Of a stretch of 64,000 bases of DNA, positions 24,463 to 33,581 are shown in pieces. Within the stretch, counting starts at the first letter, position 1. Every line of letters begins with the position of its first letter. The stretch covers positions 248,001 to 312,000 of the forward strand of contig JAHCHO010000005.1 of the NCBI GenBank assembly GCA_026129685.1. Direction: 5' to 3'. Source of the DNA: Fimbriimonadaceae bacterium. GTDB taxonomy: Bacteria; Armatimonadota; Fimbriimonadia; Fimbriimonadales; Fimbriimonadaceae. Position numbers and translations under genes: made by a program. Under the pieces are notes generated by a model. The model was given only the letters and a program-made list of their open reading frames with translations, was not told the DNA's origin and did no database searches.

Positions 24463-26376
24463 ATGGACAAAGCCGCAACTCCAAGGTTACCGAAAGCCGC
24501 GACCCGCGAAACCAAGCCCCGGAAGACCGTCCGGCGTCTGTCCGAGCACGTGATCGAGATCATCAGCGACTCTGGAGAAGGGGCCCAGCGGTGCGGTCAG
24601 TCCCTCGGGGCGATCGCCGCTCGGATGGGCAACGGGGTCTGGACGGTCGAGATCATCCCTGCGGAAATCCGTCCGCCCGCGCGAAGCGTTGCGGGGGCGA
24701 GCGGCAACCGCATCCGCATCGGCGCGGGACGGGTCACGAACGGCGGGAACGAATCGGACCTCGTCGTGGCCTTCAACGAACAGGTGCTGCTCGGACGGGT
24801 TCAGGCCAGGGAACTGAAGCCGGACTGCCGCATTCTCCTCGAATCCATGTGGCGCGAAGACCGAGACCCGCGGGTCGCCGCGTCCTACAAGGAAACGTAC
24901 GACCGGCTGGTCGCGGCCGGCTATCGGGTGACCGAAATCCCGATGGAGCGGGAGTGTCACAAACTCGTGAGCGACTCCCGCCGCGGCAAGAACATGTTCG
25001 CGCTGGGCCTGCTCTGCAGCCTGTACAGCCTCGACCTTGGGTTGGCCCGCGATCAGATCGCGATCACCTTCGGCAAGAAGGCGGAATCGGTGATCCGGAC
25101 CAACGTGCTTCTGCTTGAGGCGGGCTACGCATGGGCCGAAGAGAACCTCGACTTCAAGTTCGAGATTCCCGCCACGCGCAGCGATCGCCCCCAGATCGTT
25201 GTGAACGGGAACACCGCGCTCGCTTTGGGAACCATCGCCTCCGGCATCGAGATCTGCGCGATGTACCCGATCACCCCCGCCACGTCCGCGTCGCACTACT
25301 TGAGCGAGGCCTTCGCCCGCGTGGGAGGCGTGGTGCACCAGGCCGAGGACGAGATCGCGGCGTGCGCCTTCGCCATCGGCGCCTCCTACGCGGGCAAGTG
25401 CGCGCTCACGATCACGAGCGGACCCGGCTACTCCCTGAAGCAGGAGGCCATCGGGCTGGCGGTGATGGCCGAGATACCCCTCGTCGTCGTGAACGTCCAG
25501 AGGGGCGGGCCGAGCACCGGGCAACCGACGAAGGTGGAACAGGGCGACCTGTTGACCACGATCTTCGGCAGTCACGGCGACGCGCCGAAGGTGGTGATCG
25601 CTCCCAGCACGATCGAGGAGTGCTTCTACGCCGTGATCACCGCCCGCAAAATCGCGGAGACCTTCAACATGGTCGTCGTGATCCTGTCCGACGCGAACCT
25701 GTCGTCCTCGCAACAGCCCTTCCCGCGCCCGGTGTTCCAGGAGTCCTGGTTGGCGCCTCCGCTCGATCAGAGTCCCGTCCCGGAGGGCGCGAAGCCTTAC
25801 GAATGGGACCCGGAGACCGGCCTGGCGGAGCGGTTGATCCCCGGTAGACCGGGCGGGATGCACACGGTGACCGGGTTGGCCCACGACACCGCGAGCCACG
25901 TCGCCTACGACCCCGATATCAACCACCAGGGTCTTCGGGCGCGGAGCCTCAAACTGGCGAGCCTCCAAAGGACCCTGAAACCACCCCCCTTGTTCGGCGA
26001 CCCGACGGGCGATCTGCTCGTGATCGGCTGGGGCAGCACCCGGGGGGCGATCGAAGAAGCGGTCGCCGCGATGCGGGAAAACGGGTACCGGGTCTCGTCC
26101 ATGCACCTCACCTTCCTTCAGCCGATGCCGCCCGGCATCAAGGAAGCGATGGCCGGGTTCAAGAAGGTTGTGACGATCGAAGGCAACTGGAGCGACGACC
26201 CCAACGACGCGATGATCGACGAATCGAACCGTCGGCTGTCCGCGTTGGCGATGCTCCTCCGCGCCCGCTACCTCGTCGACATCGAATGCTGGACCGAGGT
26301 GAAAGGGCAACCGATTAAGCCTAACACGATACGCAGGGTGCTGATGGAGAAACTGCAGGAAGTGGGCAAGCCATGA
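24463..26376 (+). CDS. korA: 2-oxoacid:ferredoxin oxidoreductase, fused gamma-alpha subunit
   Basis: A 637-residue subunit. Residues about 25-205 are the gamma domain (GEGAQRCGQSLGAIAARMG), and about 225-600 the alpha domain (VNGNTALALGTIASGIEICAMYPITPATS, later RGGPSTGQPTKVEQGDL). The gamma-alpha fusion with a separate beta is the pattern of 2-oxoglutarate:ferredoxin oxidoreductases (KorAB/OorAB) and related enzymes that oxidise a 2-oxoacid with CoA to acyl-CoA while reducing ferredoxin. The ATG at 24463 follows GCAGGA by nine bases. The exact 2-oxoacid cannot be read from sequence; symbol given by family. Confidence 0.9.
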   Translation: MDKAATPRLPKAATRETKPRKTVRRLSEHVIEIISDSGEGAQRCGQSLGAIAARMGNGVWTVEIIPAEIRPPARSVAGASGNRIRIGAGRVTNGGNESDLVVAFNEQVLLGRVQARELKPDCRILLESMWREDRDPRVAASYKETYDRLVAAGYRVTEIPMERECHKLVSDSRRGKNMFALGLLCSLYSLDLGLARDQIAITFGKKAESVIRTNVLLLEAGYAWAEENLDFKFEIPATRSDRPQIVVNGNTALALGTIASGIEICAMYPITPATSASHYLSEAFARVGGVVHQAEDEIAACAFAIGASYAGKCALTITSGPGYSLKQEAIGLAVMAEIPLVVVNVQRGGPSTGQPTKVEQGDLLTTIFGSHGDAPKVVIAPSTIEECFYAVITARKIAETFNMVVVILSDANLSSSQQPFPRPVFQESWLAPPLDQSPVPEGAKPYEWDPETGLAERLIPGRPGGMHTVTGLAHDTASHVAYDPDINHQGLRARSLKLASLQRTLKPPPLFGDPTGDLLVIGWGSTRGAIEEAVAAMRENGYRVSSMHLTFLQPMPPGIKEAMAGFKKVVTIEGNWSDDPNDAMIDESNRRLSALAMLLRARYLVDIECWTEVKGQPIKPNTIRRVLMEKLQEVGKP

Positions 26377-27347
26377 CGACCGGCGCGACGGAGTGTCTGC
26401 TCCAACTCTATTCGGATCGCCACGAACTCGAGGACTATCAGAAGGGCGTCCCGCGATGGTGCCCGGGATGCGGCGACAACGCGATCCTCGCCGCCGTGCA
26501 ACGGCTCTGCCGCGACGAGGGCTTGCGGCCGGAAAAGACCGTGTTCGTCTCCGGCATCGGCTGTTCGAGCCGGTTGCCGCACTACATGCGAACCTACGGG
26601 TTCCACGGGATCCACGGACGCGCCCTTCCCCTGGCGGAAGGAGTTCGGATGTCGCGACCCGACCTCGACGTGTTCGTGAACATGGGCGACGGCGACTGCT
26701 GCAGCATCGGCGCGGCGCACTGGATCCACGCCATTCGCTACAACATGAACATGACCGTGATGCTGCACGACAACCAGATCTACGGCCTTACCAAGAAGCA
26801 AGCCTCGCCGACCTCGCCGATCGGGTTGCGGAGCAACACGACCCCGGGAGGGGCGGTGCTCGAAGCCCTGAACCCGCTGACCGTCACCCTTGGCGTGCAG
26901 AACGCCTCCTTCGTGGCCCAGGCGGTGGACTGGATTCCGGACGTGCTGTACCAGATCGTGTCGGCGGCCTTCCATCACCGCGGGTTTTCGTTCATCCGCA
27001 TCGTGCAGCGCTGTCCCGAGTGGCTGCCCAAGATGATGGACCCATGGCTCCAAGACCCCTCTCGGGTGCTGATGCTCGATCACGAGGACGGGATTCGGCT
27101 GGGGCCGGACCTTGCGCGCGTGTACAAGAATCAGGAGAAGCACGACCCGTCGAACATCCACCGCGCGCGCGAAATCGCGTCCACCCTCGACCCGATTCCG
27201 GTGGGCGTCCTGTTTCGGAACGACTCGGTCCCGTGCTACGAGGACCTCCGCCACGACGACCGGCTCCGGACGGCCGAGCTTATTGGCAAGGGCCTCGATG
27301 CCGAGTTCGACAAGTTCACGGTCTGGCCAGAGGGACGCGAGGCGTGA
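26373..27347 (+). CDS. korB: 2-oxoacid:ferredoxin oxidoreductase, beta subunit
   Basis: A 324-residue thiamine-diphosphate subunit. RWCPGCGDNAIL near residue 28 and later Cys residues supply an iron-sulfur cluster; GDGDCCSIGAAHWIHAIRYN is the TPP/Mg motif (GDG...N) and SGIGCSSR is typical of the beta family. It overlaps korA by ATGA, so the two are translated together as the (gamma-alpha)2-beta2 core enzyme. Its end overlaps the following 711-residue gene by GTGA. Confidence 0.92.
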   Translation: MTTGATECLLQLYSDRHELEDYQKGVPRWCPGCGDNAILAAVQRLCRDEGLRPEKTVFVSGIGCSSRLPHYMRTYGFHGIHGRALPLAEGVRMSRPDLDVFVNMGDGDCCSIGAAHWIHAIRYNMNMTVMLHDNQIYGLTKKQASPTSPIGLRSNTTPGGAVLEALNPLTVTLGVQNASFVAQAVDWIPDVLYQIVSAAFHHRGFSFIRIVQRCPEWLPKMMDPWLQDPSRVLMLDHEDGIRLGPDLARVYKNQEKHDPSNIHRAREIASTLDPIPVGVLFRNDSVPCYEDLRHDDRLRTAELIGKGLDAEFDKFTVWPEGREA

Positions 27348-29479
27348 GAGACGGTGCGCCCCTCGTCGCCTTTGCCCTCTCCGGCCTGCGCCCGGAGGGG
27401 TCGCCCACCGCCGAAGGGATGCGGCCGGTGGCCCTCGCGCGCTACCACGATCTGCCGGGCCTTCGCCATGATCTGCCGGTCGTGCTGGTCGGTGCGTCCC
27501 GGACGGAAGAAGCGGTGAGATCCCTCAGCGACGTCATCGACGCGACGGCGGCCAAGGTCGGCGCGAACGCTGACGGCGCGAAGTTGGCCGTCCACGCCCG
27601 CCGGATCGAAGAGGCCGTTCGCCGTCGCGTCGCGGCGAGAGAGGCCGGCCGACTGACCGAACTGGTCGAGCGCACCGCCCAGGAGTCTGAGGACCCCGAC
27701 TTCCAGTCTTCAGCTCGTGCGCTCAAGGCGGGCCTTGTCGCGGACGGCGAGGTGGTCGATGCCGGCCCCGATCTGGCGACGAGCCTGATGCGGCACCTTT
27801 GGCGAACGGCCGAAGCGGGCAAGACGCGGCGGTTCGTCCAAGACGCCGAACGGCTCGCCTTTCGGCTCGACGGCGTCTTGCGCGCGGCCTTGGTCCACAC
27901 CGAGGCCGCCCGCGCCCCAGATGCTTTGCGCGCGAGCGTCGGCACCGCCTTCGAAGAGGCCTTCGATTTTGCCTCCCTGTCGCGCGTGGTCGCATCGTCC
28001 GCGACGCCGACCACGGTGAGCGAGGCGCGCCGGCATCGGATCGAGGGGCTGCTGGCGACGATTCGGGGGCAGCGCTTCTTCACGAACGCCACCGCCTCGA
28101 ATGGCCAAGCGGCCCACGAGTTCGAGTTCGACCGGGTGGAGGCGGCGTTGCAGGCCGTCCGGATGCGCGAGCACGAGGCCGTCGTCCTGAGCAAGGCGAT
28201 GGCGATGGCGGAACTGGAGTCGGAAGGGCGCTACGACGAGCACCGTCACGACCCCGTTTTTGCCGCCTACGGGCACGGTGGCCTGGAGGGCCCCGACCAG
28301 GAGCGCTTCCCGACCCCGTTCGTGGCGGTCGGCGCCGCCGCCATGACCGCCGACGAGGCCGAGGCCCTCCTCGACGTGCTGGGGGCGGGCGTTCCGATCA
28401 AGATCGTCGTGCAAACCGACGACCTGCTTGGCCGAGGCGGGGAGGGACTTCGACGGGTCGCCGACCTGGCGTTCGCCGCGTTGCGGCTTGGGAACGTGTT
28501 CGTCGTCCAAGCCACCGCTTCCGGGTTGTACCGTATGCGCGACCGACTCGCCCGCGCGATGGCTTCGCCCGGCCCCGCCCTTATCTGCGTCTACTCGGGC
28601 GGAGCCGGCACCCCGAAGGTCGCGCCCTACCTCGCGGCCGAGGCGGCGGTCGAGGCGCGCGCGCTCCCCGTCTACTGCTACGACCCGACGGCGGGCTCGG
28701 ACTGGCGCTCAAGGTTTTCGGTGGCCGACAACCCCCATCCCGAGCGGGATCGAGTCCCCCACCGCTTCGAGTACGAGGAACCCGGCCTGGCAAGGAAGTC
28801 GGGGGAAGCGGATTTCGGCTGGATCGAACTGGTGGCGTTGGACGGCCGTTTTGCCGACTCGTTCTGGCCCGTCCCGGCCGCCGAGGAGGTCGCCGCCATG
28901 GTGCCGGCGTCGGACTGCCTCGACCATGCCGAGTTCCGGCCCCCCGATCACTTGCCGTTCGTGTTTCTGATCGACGATGAGGATCGCTTGTACCGCGCGG
29001 TGGTCGAGAGCCGGCTGATCGCGGAAGCGGCGCGCTGCGCGGAGCGGTGGCGACTCCTGCGAGAGTTGGGCGGCGTGGAGAACTCGCACGTTCGCGCCGC
29101 CGTCGCCGAGCGGGAGCGCGCGTGGGAAGAGCGATCCCACGAACCGAGGACTCCACCGAAGGTCGAGGAAGACCCGGCCGAGCCGACGAAAGTCGCGCCG
29201 ATCGAGTCGCCATCCCCAACCGAACCGAGTTCCGACGAGCCCTACATTGAGACCCCCCGTTGCACGACCTGCAACGAGTGCGTTGCGATCAACAAGCGTA
29301 TGTTCGCCTACAACGCCAACAACCAGGCCTACATTGCCGACGCCACCGCCGGCTCGTTCCGCGAGTTGGTGGAAGCGGCGGAAGGCTGTCCGGTGGCGAT
29401 CATCCACCCCGGCAAGCCCCGCGACCCGAGCGAGGAGGGCCTGGCCGGTCTCCTCGAGCGGGCGGCGGCCTTTGGGTAG
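27344..29479 (+). CDS. Large ferredoxin-domain protein of the 2-oxoacid oxidoreductase operon
   Basis: A 711-residue protein that I do not recognise as a standard subunit. Residues about 1-250 are helical and Arg/Ala-rich. From about 300 to 560 there is a conserved-looking core (FVAVGAAAMTADEAEALLDV, PALICVYSGGAG, then AVEARALPVYCYDPTAGSDW) that resembles parts of pyruvate:ferredoxin oxidoreductase-like proteins. After a Pro/Glu linker (about 590-630) comes a ferredoxin domain with Cys640, Cys643 and Cys646 (CTTCNEC) and Cys682 (GCP), enough for one [4Fe-4S] cluster. It overlaps korB by GTGA (start GTG 27344). I infer an electron-transfer or docking subunit for the Kor and Nfn enzymes. Confidence 0.75.
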   Translation: MRDGAPLVAFALSGLRPEGSPTAEGMRPVALARYHDLPGLRHDLPVVLVGASRTEEAVRSLSDVIDATAAKVGANADGAKLAVHARRIEEAVRRRVAAREAGRLTELVERTAQESEDPDFQSSARALKAGLVADGEVVDAGPDLATSLMRHLWRTAEAGKTRRFVQDAERLAFRLDGVLRAALVHTEAARAPDALRASVGTAFEEAFDFASLSRVVASSATPTTVSEARRHRIEGLLATIRGQRFFTNATASNGQAAHEFEFDRVEAALQAVRMREHEAVVLSKAMAMAELESEGRYDEHRHDPVFAAYGHGGLEGPDQERFPTPFVAVGAAAMTADEAEALLDVLGAGVPIKIVVQTDDLLGRGGEGLRRVADLAFAALRLGNVFVVQATASGLYRMRDRLARAMASPGPALICVYSGGAGTPKVAPYLAAEAAVEARALPVYCYDPTAGSDWRSRFSVADNPHPERDRVPHRFEYEEPGLARKSGEADFGWIELVALDGRFADSFWPVPAAEEVAAMVPASDCLDHAEFRPPDHLPFVFLIDDEDRLYRAVVESRLIAEAARCAERWRLLRELGGVENSHVRAAVAERERAWEERSHEPRTPPKVEEDPAEPTKVAPIESPSPTEPSSDEPYIETPRCTTCNECVAINKRMFAYNANNQAYIADATAGSFRELVEAAEGCPVAIIHPGKPRDPSEEGLAGLLERAAAFG

Positions 29480-29482
29480 GTG

Positions 29483-30037
29483 ATGGAACGCGCCCGGCTG
29501 ATCGCGGCCATCCTCGAGCCGGGAGCGAGCGCCGCCGAGGCCCGGCGCTTGGCGGCCGAAGTCTCGTCCCAACCGGAGTTGCTCGGAACCGTGGTCGAAC
29601 TCAGCGGCGACGCGACCACCGGCGGAAGGACGGTGGCCTTCGCGGTGTTCAAGTCGCTGGCCGAAACGCGTCCCGACCTCCTCGGCCCCGCCCGGAAAGC
29701 GATCCTGGCGTTCGGCGGACCCGAGGAACCCTGGGTGGTGCCGTTGCTGGCCGGGCAGGCCGCCGCGCGGATGGCGTGGCCCGACGATTGGAGGGAAAGG
29801 GTGCGGGCCGCGTTCCTGCCCTACCTCGAGTCGTCCAACCGGTTCGTGCGGGCCTGGGCGCTGAGCGCGCTCTGGCGGGTGACCGGCCCCGACGATCCCT
29901 TCGCCTCGCGTCTCGAAGAGGAGATCGACCGGTGCTTGGGGGCGGGCGGCGCACTCGCGGCCCGGGCCCGGGCCTTGCTCGCCGAGCGCGAGGAGTCCGC
30001 TAACCGTAGCGGCAATCGGCGTCCACGATCTCGATGA
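29483..30037 (+). CDS. HEAT-repeat-like protein of unknown function
   Basis: A 184-residue, strongly helical protein rich in Ala, Arg, Leu and Glu, with repeated helix pairs that look like HEAT/ARM repeats (VRAAFLPYLESSNRFVRAWALSALWRV is one, residues split by a turn). No catalytic motif. It starts just after the 711-residue gene (GTG 29480 and ATG 29483 both fit) and is probably the last gene of the Nfn-Kor operon; a scaffold role for that complex is possible. Its 3' end overlaps the convergent UroD-like gene by 38 bases. Confidence 0.6.
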   Translation: MERARLIAAILEPGASAAEARRLAAEVSSQPELLGTVVELSGDATTGGRTVAFAVFKSLAETRPDLLGPARKAILAFGGPEEPWVVPLLAGQAAARMAWPDDWRERVRAAFLPYLESSNRFVRAWALSALWRVTGPDDPFASRLEEEIDRCLGAGGALAARARALLAEREESANRSGNRRPRSR

Positions 30038-31076
30038 GCCAACGGAGGGACTCCAAGCGCGTGCCTGCCGCGATCGAGCCCGCCGTCGTCACCACCAGCC
30101 CGCCGTCCGATCCGACCGCCCGGAAGTCGCGAAGCACCTCGGCCCGAACCGTCTCGCGCGTGCCGTTCCGGAGGGTGAAGGGGGCGAGCTGCCCGTGGAT
30201 CACCGTGCGCGGCATCGCCGCCCGAATCGCCACCACCCCGACGGTCGGCCCGAAATTGCACCCGTGGAGGCCATATCGCGCAAGGACCGGGAGCAGATGC
30301 TCCATCGCCGAATCGGAGTGCTGGAAGCGATAGTCATCGGCCCGTGGGCAGAACGCCTCGAACACGCGCCGCATCGCCGGATAGGCATAGCGCTCGTACA
30401 GGTCGGGAGAAAGGAGGGCGCAGTTGTCGTCCAACCAGGCGAACCCGCGCACGTCGGCGCCCTGGGCGGCGGCCAGAACGCGGTGGTACCGAATCAGGGT
30501 GGTCGCCAGCACGTCGTAGAATCGTCCCATCAGGTCGGGCTCGTCGAGAAGGAGCATGAGGAACTCGGTCGTCCCCAGCGCCGATGTTCCAACCGTGGTC
30601 GGGCCACGGGACCACGCCACCCGACTCCCCGGAGAGGATTCAAGGATCGCGCCGGTGCTCAGCACCAGGGCGAGGAGCGCGTCGTCGCTCAGGGCTTCGA
30701 CCTCGTCCAACTTGGCCGCCAGTTCTTCGGCCGTGCCGAGGGTGGGTTCGAGCCAGGGGGTTCCTCCTTCGAGAAGCTCCTGGCGGCACCCGAACACCTC
30801 CTCGATCCGAAGTGGCGGGATCCTGGGCGGGCGCTCGTCAAACGGCCGAAGGCCGATCGCGCCGTCGATTCGGTTGTTCGCCTCCACGTTCGCGGCAACC
30901 CGGTACCCGGGATCGCGGTAGTAGCGGACGGTGCTCTCGAGCGCGAGTTCCTCGAACAGCCAGTGCTCGTCGAACCCGAGCGTAAGGCCCGCCCGGGGCT
31001 TGTCGGTGCGGAACGGACGGGCGAGGCAGACCTCGTTCTCCGCCAAGAAGCGCGCAAAGTCCATCGACGAGACCAT
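30000..31076 (-). CDS. Uroporphyrinogen decarboxylase-family protein
   Basis: A 358-residue TIM-barrel protein of the URO-D superfamily. The C-terminal half carries the typical pattern: FAWLDDNCALLSPDLYERY, FQHSDSAMEHLLP, YGLHGCNFGP and IHGQLAPFTLRNGT. Other members of this superfamily are corrinoid or coenzyme M methyltransferases, and the catalytic Arg/Asp set of true HemE is not evident at the N terminus, so I do not call it hemE. Start ATG 31076 is chosen; ATG 31064 gives a protein four residues shorter. It diverges from corA over a 49-base gap. Confidence 0.78.
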   Translation of the reverse strand: MVSSMDFARFLAENEVCLARPFRTDKPRAGLTLGFDEHWLFEELALESTVRYYRDPGYRVAANVEANNRIDGAIGLRPFDERPPRIPPLRIEEVFGCRQELLEGGTPWLEPTLGTAEELAAKLDEVEALSDDALLALVLSTGAILESSPGSRVAWSRGPTTVGTSALGTTEFLMLLLDEPDLMGRFYDVLATTLIRYHRVLAAAQGADVRGFAWLDDNCALLSPDLYERYAYPAMRRVFEAFCPRADDYRFQHSDSAMEHLLPVLARYGLHGCNFGPTVGVVAIRAAMPRTVIHGQLAPFTLRNGTRETVRAEVLRDFRAVGSDGGLVVTTAGSIAAGTRLESLRWLIEIVDADCRYG

Positions 31077-31113
31077 TCGTGACCAGTTTGTTGCATTGCG
31101 CCGAGCAAACGGG

Positions 31114-31119
31114 CAAGAT
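31114..31119 (+). promoter_or_regulatory. -10-like element for corA at leaderless spacing
   Basis: CAAGAT (31114-31119) is followed by exactly six bases and the corA ATG at 31126. It matches the -10 consensus less well than the other cases here, so support comes mostly from the spacing. Confidence 0.4.
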
Positions 31120-31125
31120 TGGGCC

Positions 31126-32136
31126 ATGAGCGCCGAGCCGACCGCCATCCCCGAGTCCGTGGTTCCGCCCTACGTGCTGACGGGCCTGCAGCGTCACGAC
31201 GGGGCGGCCTGCCGCCGCCTCGGTGCCGAGGACACCCTGGAGGCCATCCGCAACGCCCGCGACGAAGTCGTGTGGGCGCACCTTCGGGTCCACGATCGCG
31301 AGGCGGCGACCATCCTCCTCACCGAGGGGTTCGGCTACCACCCGGTCGCCGTCGAGGACGCCCTTCACGATCACGAGCGCCCCAGCCTGTTCGTGGAAGA
31401 TGAGTGGCTCTTCCTCAGCGCCCCCATCCTCTTCGAGCAAGGCGACCGCTGGCGGTTCGGCGAGGTGGGCTTCTTCCTCGGCGCGGGCTACGTGCTGTCC
31501 GTGTCCTCGCACGAGGTCAAGGCGCTCAAGCCCTGGTTCGACCGGTTCGAGCGAAGGCCCGACCGGATCGCCCCCACCGCGGCCATGCTCCTTCACTCCC
31601 TCGTGGATGCCGTCGTCGACGACTACTTCCCGGCGATGGACCGCATGCAGGACGCCCTCGATCGGATGGAGCAGAAAGTTTTCACCAACGTCAGCCTCGG
31701 CCATCGCGAGACCCTGCGCCTCAAGCGCACGATGGTGGACGTGCGGCGCCACGTGTCGCCGTTGCGCGACGAGATCAACAGCCTCTTGCGACGCGACGTC
31801 ACCCTCGTTCCCCCCGAGGTTAAACCTTACTTCCAGGACGTGTACGATCACACGATCCGGATCCTCGAATCGGTGGACCTCAGCCGGGACATGCTGGCCA
31901 CGATCCTCGACACCCGACTCAACGTCATCTCGAACCGGCTCAACGAGGTCATGAAGATGCTGACGGTGGCGGCGACCATCCTCATGTCGGTGACGTTGGT
32001 TTCCAGCATCTACGGGATGAACTTCGTCCACATGCCGGAGCTCCGCTCGCCCTGGGGGTACCCGTTGGCCCTCCTCTCCATGGTGGCCATCGCCCTGGGC
32101 GAGATTTGGGTGTTCAAGCGCAAAGGACTGCTCTGA
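31126..32136 (+). CDS. corA: CorA-family magnesium transporter
   Basis: A 336-residue divalent-cation channel forming pentamers in the inner membrane. The N-terminal 230 residues are the cytoplasmic funnel with a long acidic helix; the C terminus has two transmembrane helices with the pore signature SIYGMNF (Gly297-Met298-Asn299), and ends with a basic KRKGLL tail. Mg2+ uptake is the usual role; Co2+ and Ni2+ are possible. ATG 31126 is placed six bases after a CAAGAT hexamer. The gene stands alone. Confidence 0.93.
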   Translation: MSAEPTAIPESVVPPYVLTGLQRHDGAACRRLGAEDTLEAIRNARDEVVWAHLRVHDREAATILLTEGFGYHPVAVEDALHDHERPSLFVEDEWLFLSAPILFEQGDRWRFGEVGFFLGAGYVLSVSSHEVKALKPWFDRFERRPDRIAPTAAMLLHSLVDAVVDDYFPAMDRMQDALDRMEQKVFTNVSLGHRETLRLKRTMVDVRRHVSPLRDEINSLLRRDVTLVPPEVKPYFQDVYDHTIRILESVDLSRDMLATILDTRLNVISNRLNEVMKMLTVAATILMSVTLVSSIYGMNFVHMPELRSPWGYPLALLSMVAIALGEIWVFKRKGLL

Positions 32137-32171
32137 GCGACGTCATGGTCCCGTTCAGTCCGGCGTAAGGT

Positions 32172-32198
32172 CGGCCCAAGGTATCCTCTCTTGGGCCG
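32172..32198. repeat. Nine-base inverted repeat upstream of the wbpA-like gene
   Basis: CGGCCCAAG (32172-32180) and CTTGGGCCG (32190-32198) pair perfectly around a nine-base loop that contains TATCCT (32182-32187). GGTATCCT also precedes aspS and the deacetylase gene, so this may be a -10 set within an operator, or else a terminator for corA; there is no T-run after it. Confidence 0.55.
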
Positions 32199-32258
32199 GG
32201 CGCGGTGACGCGCGAAGCCCAATCTGAACTCCACTCCGGTGGGAACGGTTTCGCGTCT

Positions 32259-33581
32259 ATGTCTCTTCAACAAGCGTTTTTTGACAAGATTGCCGATCGG
32301 TCGCTCAAGGTCGGCGTCGTCGGCCTCGGGTACGTCGGTCTGCCCTTCGCGGTCGAAAAGGCCAAGATGGGCTTCTCGGTCATCGGCATCGAGCAGAACC
32401 CGCGACGGGCCGACATGGTCAACCGTGGCGAAAACTACATCGGCGACGTGGACGACGCCGAGCTCAAGGAACTCGTCGAGAGCGGGAAGCTCCGGGCGGT
32501 CGTGGGTTTCGACGTGACCCCGGGACTGGACGCGATCGTGATCGCGGTCCCGACCCCCCTGAACAAGAACCTCGCGCCGGACCTGCAGTTCATCGAAAGC
32601 GTGACCACCCAACTCGCGCCCCGGATCCGCAAAGGCCAGCTGATCAGCCTGGAGTCCACCACGTTCCCCGGCACGACCGAAGAGGTCATGCTGCCGATCC
32701 TGGCCAAGTCCGGCCTCACGGTTGACGAGGACTACTGGCTCGCCCACTCGCCCGAGCGAGTCGATCCGGGCAACCAGCGCTACTCGACCAAGAACACGAA
32801 CAAGGTGGTCGGCGGGGTTGGACCAAACTCGCTCGAGGTCGCCGTCGCGTTCTACCGCGCCACCCTCGACTATGTCGTCCCCGTTTCCAGCGCCAAAGCC
32901 GCCGAACTGGTGAAGGTCTTCGAGAACACCTTCCGCGCGGTCAACATCGCCCTCGTCAACGAGCTGCTCAAGCTGTGCGACCGGATGGGGATCGATGTCT
33001 GGGAAGTGCTGGAGGCCGCCAACACGAAGCCGTTCGGCATCATGCGCTTCATGCCCGGCCCCGGCGTCGGCGGGCACTGCATCCCGCTCGACCCCCACTA
33101 CCTTGAGTGGAAGGCGCGCGAGTACAACTTCACCACCCGCTTCATCGCGCTCGCGGGCGAGATCAACCGATCGATGCCCGAGTTCGTCCGCTCCAAGGCG
33201 ATGCGCGTCCTCAACAAGTACAAGAAGTCCATCAACGGTTCCAAGATCCTCGTGCTTGGGGTCGCCTACAAGAAGGACATCGACGACTGGCGCGAGTCGC
33301 CCGCCCTCGACGTCATGAAACTGCTGATGGACTCGGGTGCGGAACTGACCTACCACGACCCGTTTGTGCCGTCCTTTGACGACGTCTACCACACGCACCT
33401 CAAGATGTCGAGCGTCCCGCTCACGCCCGAACGGCTCGCCGAGCAAGACTTGGTCGTCATTACGACCGACCACACGACCGTGGACTACGAATTGGTGGCG
33501 AAGCACGCGCCCGCGATCTTCGACACGCGAAACGCCACGAAGAACCTGGCCGCGAACAAGGACAAGGTGACGGTCCTTTGA
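32259..33581 (+). CDS. wbpA: UDP-N-acetylglucosamine 6-dehydrogenase (WbpA-like)
   Basis: A 440-residue nucleotide-sugar dehydrogenase. The NAD site is VGVVGLGYVGLPFA near the N terminus, the catalytic Cys lies in GPGVGGHCIPLDP, and the C-terminal domain begins VLGVAYKKDIDDWRESPA. Length and the FMPGPGVGGHCIPLDPHYL form match WbpA/WbpO-type UDP-GlcNAc or UDP-GalNAc dehydrogenases rather than UDP-glucose dehydrogenase. It is followed by WbpB- and WbpD-like genes with a four-base TTGA overlap, so UDP-GlcNAc to UDP-GlcNAcA is the likely reaction. Start ATG 32259. Confidence 0.87.
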   Translation: MSLQQAFFDKIADRSLKVGVVGLGYVGLPFAVEKAKMGFSVIGIEQNPRRADMVNRGENYIGDVDDAELKELVESGKLRAVVGFDVTPGLDAIVIAVPTPLNKNLAPDLQFIESVTTQLAPRIRKGQLISLESTTFPGTTEEVMLPILAKSGLTVDEDYWLAHSPERVDPGNQRYSTKNTNKVVGGVGPNSLEVAVAFYRATLDYVVPVSSAKAAELVKVFENTFRAVNIALVNELLKLCDRMGIDVWEVLEAANTKPFGIMRFMPGPGVGGHCIPLDPHYLEWKAREYNFTTRFIALAGEINRSMPEFVRSKAMRVLNKYKKSINGSKILVLGVAYKKDIDDWRESPALDVMKLLMDSGAELTYHDPFVPSFDDVYHTHLKMSSVPLTPERLAEQDLVVITTDHTTVDYELVAKHAPAIFDTRNATKNLAANKDKVTVL

